Assembly (NCBI RefSeq): GCF_019396325.1
Contig: NZ_JAHKRO010000021.1
Span: 41,276 to 105,275, forward strand
Length of the DNA stretch: 64,000 nt
Direction of reading: 5' to 3'
Source of the DNA: Nonomuraea ceibae
GTDB lineage: Bacteria; Actinomycetota; Actinomycetes; Streptosporangiales; Streptosporangiaceae
In this document: in pieces, positions 23,059-30,275 of the stretch
Layout of the letters: every line of letters begins with the position of its first letter
How positions within the stretch are numbered: the stretch's first letter is position 1
The notes under the pieces: model-generated
Database searches by the model: none
What the model saw: the letters and a program-made list of their open reading frames with translations, nothing else
Told to the model about the DNA's origin: nothing
Translations under genes and position numbers: made by a program

Positions 23059-24531
23059 GTGTACACCTTCACCAGCCACTACATCGACGGTCGCTGGACG
23101 GCGGCGGGCAAGGAGCGGATCGCCGTGTTCGACCCGGCGACCGAGGAGAGGATCGGCGAGGTCCCGGCCGGAACGTCCGCCGACGCCGACGCGGCCGTGG
23201 CCGCGGCCACCCGAGCCTTTCCCGCATGGTCGGCACTGCCGCATGCCGAGCGGGCGGCACTGCTGGAACGGCTCACCGATCTGCTGATCAACCGGCGGGA
23301 GCGGCTGGCCGCGGCTCTCGTGGCGGAGGTGGGCTCACCGGCATCGTTCACCGCCGCCGTCCAGGTCGGTCTTCCGCTGGTCACCTTCGGCAGCCAGCCC
23401 GGACTGCTCGGTGCGGTCGCCTGGCGATCGGAAGTCGGGCACTCGGTCGTCGTGCGCGAGGCAGCAGGCGTGGTCGTGGCGATCACACCGTGGAACTACC
23501 CACTGCACCAGATCGCCGCGAAGGTGGCGCCCGCCCTCGCCGTCGGGTGCACCGTCGTGCTCAAGCCGAGCGAGGTCGCGCCGGTGAACGCGTTCCTGCT
23601 GGCCGAAGCCATCGAGGAGGCCGGGTTCCCGCCCGGGGTGTTCAATCTGGTGTGCGGCACGGGCACCCAGGTCGGCGAGCGGCTGGTTGCGCATCCCGGC
23701 GTGGATGTCGTCAGCTTCACCGGCTCGACCGCTGCAGGGAGGCGGATCGGCGCACTCGCCGCCGCCACCGTGAAACAGGTGCACCTGGAACTGGGCGGAA
23801 AATCGCCCAGCGTGCTCCTACACGACGCCGACCTGCCGACCGCTGTCGCCGATGGCCTGGCCAAGGCCTTCGTCAACAGCGGGCAGACCTGTACGGCCCT
23901 GTCGCGGATGATCGTGCCGCGCAGCAGGCTGGCCGAAGCCGAAGAGATCGCCGCCGCGGCCGTCGTCAACCACCGGCTGGTCGACCCGGCCGCGGAGACC
24001 GAGGGCCTGCGCCCGGTCGTGCTCGCCGACAGGCTCGGGCATATCGCGTTCACGTTCGCCCTCGGGCCGTTGGTCTCCGCCGCTCAGCGCGAGCGAGTTA
24101 CCCGATATGTACGTGAGGGACTCCGGGAGGGAGCGCGGCTGGTGGCCGGCGGGCCGGAGAGACCGGAGGAGTTCGAACGGGGTCACTACGTGCGGCCCAC
24201 GGTGTTCTCGGACACCGCGCCCGACATGACGATCGTGCGGGAGGAGATCTTCGGGCCGGTGCTCTGCCTCCAGGCCTACGAGGGTGAGGACGAGGCCGTC
24301 GCACTGGCGAACGGAACCCCGTACGGCCTGTGCGCCGCCGTGTGGTCGGCCGACACCGATCGCGCCACCGCCGTCGCCGGCCGCCTGCGCGCCGGTCAGG
24401 TGGAGATCAACGGCGCCCGGTTCAACCCGTTCGCGCCGTTCGGCGGCTACAAGCAATCAGGCCACGGCCGAGAGCTGGGGCTCTGGGGCCTGGAGACGTT
24501 CCTCCAGACCAAGAGCCTCCAACTGCCGTAG
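23059..24531 (+). CDS. Aldehyde dehydrogenase (NAD(P)+)
   Basis: A 490-residue ALDH. GTG 23059 follows AGGGAGG. Catalytic Glu244 is in LELGGKSP and nucleophilic Cys278 in NSGQTCTAL. PWNYP, FTGSTAAGR and the EEIFGPVL / PFGGYKQSGHGRE motifs are in order. After the Cys domain, the stretch VDPAAETEGLRPVVLADRLG then HIAFTFALGPLVSAAQ is about 20 residues longer than the usual 'GDP.DP.T.LGPL' linker, an unusual insertion. It would oxidise an aldehyde, plausibly that made by the amine oxidase, to a carboxylate for the CoA ligase. It converges on the VOC gene with 14 bp between stops. Confidence 0.88.
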   Translation: MYTFTSHYIDGRWTAAGKERIAVFDPATEERIGEVPAGTSADADAAVAAATRAFPAWSALPHAERAALLERLTDLLINRRERLAAALVAEVGSPASFTAAVQVGLPLVTFGSQPGLLGAVAWRSEVGHSVVVREAAGVVVAITPWNYPLHQIAAKVAPALAVGCTVVLKPSEVAPVNAFLLAEAIEEAGFPPGVFNLVCGTGTQVGERLVAHPGVDVVSFTGSTAAGRRIGALAAATVKQVHLELGGKSPSVLLHDADLPTAVADGLAKAFVNSGQTCTALSRMIVPRSRLAEAEEIAAAAVVNHRLVDPAAETEGLRPVVLADRLGHIAFTFALGPLVSAAQRERVTRYVREGLREGARLVAGGPERPEEFERGHYVRPTVFSDTAPDMTIVREEIFGPVLCLQAYEGEDEAVALANGTPYGLCAAVWSADTDRATAVAGRLRAGQVEINGARFNPFAPFGGYKQSGHGRELGLWGLETFLQTKSLQLP

Positions 24532-24545
24532 CTCTGTCCGCGGCG

Positions 24546-24989
24546 TCAGAGAATTTCCATCAGTTCGAGTGTGATTCCCTGCGGGTCGCGGAAGTAGGCA
24601 ACCCGACGGCCGGTGTTGGGACCGGATGTGATCGGCACAGGCGCGTCGCTGCGCGGCGTGGCGCCCAGCTCGGCCAGCCGGGCGTAGTCGGCGTCCAGAT
24701 CGTCGGTGGCCAGGCAGAGATGTGCCGTGCCGGGATTTTTGGTTTCGGTGTCCACGGGCTCGCCCACCGGGTTGACGTATTCGATCAGCTCCAGCAGCCC
24801 TTCGGAGCCGGGGATGCGGAAGATCGCGATGTCGAGCCGGGCGGCCGGATAGCCGACCTGGGCCGCGGTGTACGGCTGCTCGAACACGCGCCGCACCACC
24901 GGTTCCGTTTCGAAGAGCTGCTGGTAGAAGCCGGCCGCCGCGTTGACGTCGGCGACGGTGAATCCTGTGTGCAAGAAGCCTGTGAGCAT
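24546..24989 (-). CDS. VOC (glyoxalase/dioxygenase-fold) family protein
   Basis: A 147-residue protein with two beta-alpha-beta-beta-beta modules. MLTGFLHTGFTVADVNAAAG starts the first and AHLCLATDDLDADYARLAEL the second, ending GRRVAYFRDPQGITLELMEI. Metal-ligand positions are plausible: His in LHTGFTV, Glu in LLELIEY, His in AHLCL and Glu in ITLELME. This resembles lactoylglutathione lyase or methylmalonyl-CoA epimerase-like proteins. It is the last gene of a minus operon with a Gfo/Idh/MocA enzyme, a lactonase-type hydrolase and an SDR. Sugar-acid epimerisation or isomerisation is one possibility. Confidence 0.8.
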   Translation of the reverse strand: MLTGFLHTGFTVADVNAAAGFYQQLFETEPVVRRVFEQPYTAAQVGYPAARLDIAIFRIPGSEGLLELIEYVNPVGEPVDTETKNPGTAHLCLATDDLDADYARLAELGATPRSDAPVPITSGPNTGRRVAYFRDPQGITLELMEIL

Positions 24990-25003
24990 GTCCTGTCCCT
25001 GTT

Positions 25004-26059
25004 TCAGAGCCGTTGCGGGTCGACGATGGTGTTTTCGCGGGCCGAGCGGTACATCGCCGCGACGAACTGCACGGCGCCCAGGCCGATGGCGGCCGGGGAG
25101 CCGTTGCTGCCCCGTCCGAGTGCGAGGTCCACGAGGTTGTGGACCGGCGCGTGTTCGGGATTGCGTTCGGACGCGGGGAGCTGGGGCAGTTCGGTGACGC
25201 CCGAGGCGTGGTGCACGCTCGCTGTTCCCTGGTTGACGTCGAGCAGGATGTGCCCGTTGCGGCCGAAGATTTCGAAACGCACGATCTCCTCGTGGACCGG
25301 CAGTACCGCGCCGGTCGAGCTCATCGTCCCGATCGCACCGCCGTCGAAGCGGATCGCGATGCTGTCGGCCAGGTCCACGGCCAGCTCGAAGTCGGCGCTG
25401 AAGGCGGCGACGCCTCGCGGGCGCAATCCGGTCAGCCACAGCAGCAGGGCGGCGGCGTGGGTGACCTGCGTCTGCCCCTGCCCGCCTCCCGAGAGCGCGG
25501 GATCGCTGTAGGTGCGCGAACCCGGGGCGTTGACGGTGTAGCCGAAAGCGTCGCGGTACGGTTCCGGGTCGCCCCGGTACAGCTCGCGCACCGTGGACGC
25601 GTACAGGACCGACACGTGCTCGATGGGCCCGATCGTCCCTGCGGCGATGGTCTCGCGCAGCGCCAGCACGTGGCCGTTGTAGTGCCACGGGTAGTCGACC
25701 AGCAACTCCGCCCCGCGCTCGCGGGCCAGCGCCACCAGTTCGTGGGCGTGCGCCGGCTCGATGGTCATGGGCTTTTCCAGCAGGACGTGCACGCCCCGGT
25801 CGAGGACCAGCCGGGCCACCGGATGGTGTGCGGCGTGCGGCACCGCGATGACCACGGCGTCCACGTCGGCCTCGTTCAGCAGCTCCGCTGTGCTGGTGAA
25901 GGTGGCGTCCACGCCGAACGCGGCGGCCGCCGCCGACAGTCGTGCCGGATCGGTGTCGGCCAGTGCGACGATCTCCGCGTCCGGTCGTGCGGTGAGCGCG
26001 GGGAGGTGCGCGTACGTGGACCACCAGCCGCAGCCGATCACGGCGATTCTGGCCTTCAC
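25004..26059 (-). CDS. Gfo/Idh/MocA family oxidoreductase
   Basis: A 351-residue NAD(P)-dependent dehydrogenase begins VKARIAVIGCGWWSTYAHLP, a Rossmann fold with GxGxxx variation (GCGWWS). It contains the family motif VLLEKPMTIEPAHAHELV, with the catalytic Lys in EKP. The substrate domain has an APGSRTYSDPALSGGGQGQT segment, like sugar or inositol dehydrogenases with a GGG-x-x-x-D/H loop. GTG 26059 overlaps the upstream hydrolase stop (GTGA). Probable role: oxidation or reduction of a sugar, sugar lactone or glycoside in the deoxysugar/glycoside cluster. 3-keto-glycoside chemistry is also known in this family. Confidence 0.87.
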   Translation of the reverse strand: MKARIAVIGCGWWSTYAHLPALTARPDAEIVALADTDPARLSAAAAAFGVDATFTSTAELLNEADVDAVVIAVPHAAHHPVARLVLDRGVHVLLEKPMTIEPAHAHELVALARERGAELLVDYPWHYNGHVLALRETIAAGTIGPIEHVSVLYASTVRELYRGDPEPYRDAFGYTVNAPGSRTYSDPALSGGGQGQTQVTHAAALLLWLTGLRPRGVAAFSADFELAVDLADSIAIRFDGGAIGTMSSTGAVLPVHEEIVRFEIFGRNGHILLDVNQGTASVHHASGVTELPQLPASERNPEHAPVHNLVDLALGRGSNGSPAAIGLGAVQFVAAMYRSARENTIVDPQRL

Positions 26060-26949
26060 GCCGCCACCTCCTCGGGCGCGAGCCTGAAGACGCGTTCCGC
26101 GTTGCCGTGGAAGAGCGCGTGCTGGTCGGCCTCGGGGAAATCGGAGATGATTTCCGCGTAGGCGTGCACGACGTCGCCGTAGGAGCTGTACAGCCGGTCC
26201 ACCGGCCAGTTCGAACCGAAGAAGGCGCGCTCGACGCCGAAGATCTCGATGCATTCGAGCACCCACGGGCGTAGCGAGGAGATCGTCCATCGGTGGTCGG
26301 CCTGCCCCAGGCCGGAGATCTTCACGACCACGTTGTTCGCGCGGGCCAGATCGCGCATCGCCGTGCGCCACCGTTCGAAGTAGGCCTGGTCGCGCCGGCG
26401 CGGATATCCGGCGTGGTCGACGCAGAGCGTGATCGAGGGGTGGCGCTCGGCCAGCCGCCTGGCATCGTGCATCTCCTCCAAGGCCGGGTCGTCACAGCAC
26501 ACGAGATCGTGTCGTGCCAGCTCGGCGTAGCCCAGTTCCCAGGCTGGGTCGGTCAGGTAGCCGTCATGGCGCAGGTCCCGGATGCCGCGCAGGTTGGCGA
26601 ACGCGGCGTGCCGGTCGAGTGTGTGTGCCACATCGGGCCGGGAGAGATCGGCATGGGCGACGATCCCGTGGGGGACGCCGAGCCGGTGGGCGAAGTCCTG
26701 CAGCCAGCGCGTCTCCTCCACCGGATCGTCGCTGCCGATGGCGGCCTGGACATGCACGACCTTCGCGACGTTGTGGAAACGCGTCTCGGCGAGGAAGTCG
26801 TCTGCCCAGTAGCGTTGAGCGCGGATGGCGTCGTCGGGGCCGGTCAGTTCGTCCAGGGGCGCCTCGGGCTCCAGCCAGCTGTAGCGCAGCTTCGGATGCC
26901 GCAGGTCGTGGAAGTGGACGTGGGTGTCGACCAGCGGGATGGCGGCCAT
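26056..26949 (-). CDS. COG3618 amidohydrolase, lactonase type
   Basis: A 297-residue TIM-barrel metal hydrolase. The N-terminal HxH is in LVDTHVHFHDLRHP. Later conserved sites are VVHVQAAIG, LCVDHAGYPRRR and FGSNWPVDRLY, the last being highly typical of the COG3618 group, which includes L-fucono- and L-rhamnono-lactone hydrolases and 2-pyrone-4,6-dicarboxylate lactonase. ATG 26949 touches the SDR stop (TGATG); a GTG one codon upstream is also possible. With an SDR upstream and an alpha-L-rhamnosidase in the same locus, opening of L-rhamnono-1,4-lactone in the non-phosphorylating rhamnose route is an attractive inference. No rhamnonate dehydratase gene is seen here. Confidence 0.87.
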   Translation of the reverse strand: MAAIPLVDTHVHFHDLRHPKLRYSWLEPEAPLDELTGPDDAIRAQRYWADDFLAETRFHNVAKVVHVQAAIGSDDPVEETRWLQDFAHRLGVPHGIVAHADLSRPDVAHTLDRHAAFANLRGIRDLRHDGYLTDPAWELGYAELARHDLVCCDDPALEEMHDARRLAERHPSITLCVDHAGYPRRRDQAYFERWRTAMRDLARANNVVVKISGLGQADHRWTISSLRPWVLECIEIFGVERAFFGSNWPVDRLYSSYGDVVHAYAEIISDFPEADQHALFHGNAERVFRLAPEEVAA

Positions 26950-27740
26950 CACCGCACCCCCGGCACCGTGCCCAGGCGCGCGCCGCCGTCCACGTCGAGC
27001 GTCACCCCGGTCAGGAAGCCGGCCTGGTCGGAAAGAAAGAACAGCACGGCGTCGGCGACGTCGTCCTCCGTGGCGTTGCGGCCGAGGGGGTTGGTCCGCG
27101 CCGCCGCGCGCACGATCTCGTCGGGCGACTTCCCGGCGTGGCTGACCTTCCAGTCGAGGACCTCACGGCCCATGCCTGTGGTGGGGCAGCCGACAGGGCA
27201 GACGCAGTTGGCGGTGACACCGTCCGGCGCCAGCTCTGCGGCCACCGACTCGGTCACCCCGATCAAGCCGAATTTGGAGGCCGTGTAGGGCACCTGACCG
27301 GGGAAGCCGCGCCGTCCGCAGTCCGAGCCGATGGTCACGATGCGCCCCCGGCCGCTGGCCCGCAGCGGTGCGGCGGCGGCCCGGATGGTGATGAACGCGC
27401 CCTTGAGATTGACGTCGACCGTCCGGTCCCAGTCGGCCTCGCTGGTTTCTTCCAGTGTCCCGATGTGGAACACCCCCGCCGACACGACGAGCGTGTCGAG
27501 CCCGCCGAAGGCCGTCTGGGCCTCGTGGACGACGCGGGCCATGTCGGAGGCCGAACGCACGTCGGCGGCCAGGCCCAGCGCCCCGTCTCCCAGTTCGGCG
27601 GCGGTCGCCCGGGCACTGCCGGCGTCGATGTCCGCGACGGCGACGCGGGCGCCGCTGTCGTGGAGCCGGTGCGCGATCAGCCGTCCGAAGCCCGATCCGC
27701 CGCCGGTGATGAGCGCCTTGCGCTCGCTTGCGATCCGCAT
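26949..27740 (-). CDS. Short-chain dehydrogenase/reductase
   Basis: A 263-residue SDR: ITGGGSGFGRLIA (cofactor loop), VVSAGVF in place of the usual NNAG, TIGSDCGRRG with the active-site Ser, and PYTASKFG with the Tyr-Lys pair. The Asp in VAVADIDAG after strand 2 suggests NAD(H) preference. It is the first gene of the minus operon, starting 110 bp from the divergent GntR gene, with the repeated operator between. A sugar (rhamnose/fucose-type) 1-dehydrogenase feeding the lactonase is a reasonable guess. Other alcohol substrates fit as well. Confidence 0.87.
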   Translation of the reverse strand: MRIASERKALITGGGSGFGRLIAHRLHDSGARVAVADIDAGSARATAAELGDGALGLAADVRSASDMARVVHEAQTAFGGLDTLVVSAGVFHIGTLEETSEADWDRTVDVNLKGAFITIRAAAAPLRASGRGRIVTIGSDCGRRGFPGQVPYTASKFGLIGVTESVAAELAPDGVTANCVCPVGCPTTGMGREVLDWKVSHAGKSPDEIVRAAARTNPLGRNATEDDVADAVLFFLSDQAGFLTGVTLDVDGGARLGTVPGVR

Positions 27741-27770
27741 CTCACTCCGTTCTCACTTGCCTTCAGACAA

Positions 27771-27819
27771 ATGCTATAGCGTCTAGCAGGATGTTGCTAT
27801 ACGCTAGATGCTATAGCGT
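27771..27819. promoter_or_regulatory. Repeated GntR-type operator
   Basis: ATGCTATAGCGT occurs at 27771-27782 and again at 27808-27819, and GCTATACGCTAG lies at 27796-27807. The GCTATAGC core is itself palindromic. This cluster of sites fills the divergent promoter between the SDR operon and the GntR gene. Confidence 0.65.
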
Positions 27820-27849
27820 TTCTCTCCTGAAGGGCACGAGAGCGTAGCG

Positions 27850-28521
27850 ATGACACTGAACCCACTTTCCGTCGGAAGCCTGGCCGACCAGGTCGCCGCC
27901 AGCATCCGCGACGCGATCCACGACGGCCGTTACGCGCCGGGCGCCCGCCTGGTGGAGCGAGCCCTGGCCGCGGAGCTGGGCGTGAGCCACATCCCCGTTC
28001 GCGAGGCGCTGTCCCGGCTTGCCGAAGAGGGCCTGATCGAGCGCACCCCGCGCCGGGGATCCAGAGTCGCCACCCTGACCGCCCGGGAGCTGGACGAGCT
28101 GTCCACGCTCCGCGTGGTGCTGGAGCAGTTCGTCATCTCCCGCGTCCGGCAGCGGCTGACGGCGCAGACCGAGCGGGAACTACGCGCGATGGTCCAGGAG
28201 ATGCGCCGGGAGGCCCGGGCCGGCAACTTCCGTCACGTCTTCGACCTCGATCAGCACTTCCACGAACGCCTGTGGGAGCTGGCCGATCACCAGATGCTCA
28301 ACGAGTTGGTCACGCAGCTCCGCAGCCGCATCGGTGCCTTCCTGCGCGCCGCCACCGCCGCGCTGCCCCCCGACAGGCTCGAGCAGCACGCCGCGACGCA
28401 CGATGCGCTGCTCGACGCGATCCTCGACGAGGACCCCGAGGCCGGCCGCACCGAAATAGCCCGCCACATCGAGGTCGCCGTCCAGCGCATCCGGGCGTCA
28501 TTGCCCGAGGAGCAGCCATGA
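27850..28521 (+). CDS. GntR family regulator, FCD (FadR-like) subgroup
   Basis: A 223-residue protein with an N-terminal winged HTH (LADQVAASIRDAIHDGRYAP then SHIPVREALSRLAEEGLI, residues ~12-66) and a C-terminal helical FCD ligand domain. Metal-binding candidates are Asp/His in FDLDQHFHERLWELA and His in HDALLDAI and ARHIEV. FCD regulators bind sugar acids and other carboxylates through a metal. Its gene is divergent from the SDR operon and overlaps the dehydrogenase at 28518 (ATGA), so it probably controls both arms through the ATGCTATAGCGT sites. Confidence 0.88.
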   Translation: MTLNPLSVGSLADQVAASIRDAIHDGRYAPGARLVERALAAELGVSHIPVREALSRLAEEGLIERTPRRGSRVATLTARELDELSTLRVVLEQFVISRVRQRLTAQTERELRAMVQEMRREARAGNFRHVFDLDQHFHERLWELADHQMLNELVTQLRSRIGAFLRAATAALPPDRLEQHAATHDALLDAILDEDPEAGRTEIARHIEVAVQRIRASLPEEQP

Positions 28522-29489
28522 GCGACCTGGTCGTCATCACCGACGCCGACCTGCCGGGCACCGAGCGGATCCTGGAGCTCCTGCACGCCGCCGGGCTGCG
28601 GGCCACACTCGCCCGCTGCAGGACCGAGGCCGACGTGGCCGAGGCCGCAGCCGGGGCGTCCGCCCTCATGGTGCAGTGGGCGCCCGTCACCGGCGAGGCC
28701 CTCGACCGGCTGCCCGACTGCCGCTTCATCGTCCGGCTCGGCGTCGGCTACGACATGATCGATGTCAGCGCGGCCACCGCCCGCGGCATCGCGGTCGCCA
28801 ACAACCCCGACTACTGCGTCGAGGAGGTGGCGGCCCACACGATCGCGTTGATCATGGCGGCCGGGCGGCGCCTGTTCGAGCTGGACCGCGCGGTGCGGCA
28901 TGGGCGCTGGTCGGCAGCAGAGGACGCACCGGCCGCACTGCGACCTTCCCGGACCACGCTGGGCGTCGTCGGGTTCGGCCGCATCGGCTCCCGTACTGCC
29001 GCACACGCCGCCGCCCTGGGCTTCCGCGTCGTCGTGTCCGACCCGTACGTTCCCGGCCACGTCATCGAGTCCGCCGGGCACCAGGCGGCTACGCTGGCGG
29101 AGACCCTGGGCGCGGCCGACGTGCTCAGCCTGCACCTCCCGCTGACCGGCGGCACCCGCCACCTTCTGGATCGCCCGGCGCTGGCCCGGCTGCCACGCGG
29201 CGCGCTGGTCGTCAACACCTGCCGCGGCGGGCTCGTCGACGAGGCGGCGCTCGCCGACGCGATCAAGCGCGGGCACCTCGCCGGCGCCGCCCTCGACGTG
29301 TTCGAGGCCGAGCCGCTGCCCGGTGACAGCCCTCTGCGCGACCTGCCGGGCGTCATCCTCAGCCCGCACGCCGCCTGGTACTCCCCGCACTCCCCGGCCG
29401 AGCTGGGCGAGTCGACGGCCCGCAAGGTCGTGGACTTCCTCGCCGGCCGTCCCGTCCCGTCGATTGTCAACCCGGAGTACGCCCGATGA
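28518..29489 (+). CDS. D-isomer-specific 2-hydroxyacid dehydrogenase
   Basis: A 323-residue enzyme with the family catalytic triad: Arg in NTCRGGLVDEAAL, Glu in DVFEAEPLP, and His in LSPHAAWYS. The NAD loop is LGVVGFGRIGSRTA. The His motif followed by AWYSPHSP is reminiscent of CtBP-like and actinobacterial sugar-acid dehydrogenases. It lies between GntR and an SDR, all joined by ATGA overlaps. It should reduce a 2-keto acid or oxidise the corresponding D-hydroxy acid in the cytoplasm, perhaps an end product such as 2-keto-3-deoxy acid cleavage material. That is an inference. Confidence 0.88.
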   Translation: MSDLVVITDADLPGTERILELLHAAGLRATLARCRTEADVAEAAAGASALMVQWAPVTGEALDRLPDCRFIVRLGVGYDMIDVSAATARGIAVANNPDYCVEEVAAHTIALIMAAGRRLFELDRAVRHGRWSAAEDAPAALRPSRTTLGVVGFGRIGSRTAAHAAALGFRVVVSDPYVPGHVIESAGHQAATLAETLGAADVLSLHLPLTGGTRHLLDRPALARLPRGALVVNTCRGGLVDEAALADAIKRGHLAGAALDVFEAEPLPGDSPLRDLPGVILSPHAAWYSPHSPAELGESTARKVVDFLAGRPVPSIVNPEYAR

Positions 29490-30229
29490 GACCCACCGTC
29501 CTGGTCACCGGAGGCAGCGGCGGCATCGGCGCCGCGACCTGCCTCCTGCTCGCCGGACGCGGGCATGACGTCTGGCTGACCTACGCCGGCGACGCCGACG
29601 GAGCCCGCCGTACCGCTGCGGACTGCCGCGCGCTGGGAGCCGAGGCGGAGGTCTCGCAGCTCGACCAGCGTGACCCGGCCGCGATCGAGCTGCTCCTGCG
29701 CCGGGTGGAGCAGGAATGGGGGAGACTCAACGTCCTCGTCAACAACGCCGGCACCTGCCCGTACACCGAGTGGGAAGCCATCACGGTGGAGGAGTGGGAC
29801 TCCGTCATGGAGACCAACGCCCGCGGCACCTTCCTGACCATCCGCGCGGCGATGCCGCTCATGCGCGCGACCGGCGGTGACCGGTCCATCGTCAACGTGG
29901 CGTCGCTGGCCGGCCAGATCGGCGGCCTCAGCACCAGCGCCCATTACGCCGCGAGCAAGGCCGCCGTGCTCGCGCTCACCCGCTCCTTCGCCCGCCGTCT
30001 CGCTCCGGAGGGGATCCGGGTGAACGCCGTGTCACCCGGCCCCGTCGCCACCGGCCTGATCTTTCCGCTCGGGGACGCGGCCCGCGGGAAGCTGGCGGGA
30101 TCCGTGCCGCTGGGACGGCTCGGCCGCGCCGAGGAGGTGGCGCACGCGATCGCCCTGCTGGCGACCTCCGCTGCCGGATTCACCACCGGGGCGACCTACG
30201 ACGTCAACGGCGGGCTCCGTATGGAGTGA
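29486..30229 (+). CDS. Short-chain dehydrogenase/reductase
   Basis: A 247-residue classical SDR, close to FabG in layout. VTGGSGGIGAATC forms the cofactor loop, LVNNAGTCPYTEWEAI the NNAG motif, NVASLAGQIGG carries Ser and HYAASKAAV the Tyr-Lys pair. It ends TGATYDVNGGLRME. It is coupled to the upstream dehydrogenase by ATGA and precedes the rhamnosidase by 46 bp. Likely an NADP- or NAD-dependent sugar or sugar-acid dehydrogenase of the glycoside pathway; the specific substrate cannot be read from the sequence. Confidence 0.87.
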   Translation: MRPTVLVTGGSGGIGAATCLLLAGRGHDVWLTYAGDADGARRTAADCRALGAEAEVSQLDQRDPAAIELLLRRVEQEWGRLNVLVNNAGTCPYTEWEAITVEEWDSVMETNARGTFLTIRAAMPLMRATGGDRSIVNVASLAGQIGGLSTSAHYAASKAAVLALTRSFARRLAPEGIRVNAVSPGPVATGLIFPLGDAARGKLAGSVPLGRLGRAEEVAHAIALLATSAAGFTTGATYDVNGGLRME

Positions 30230-30275
30230 CCCGCCACACCCCCCGATCCTGCAACATCGACGAACGGAGAAACAG

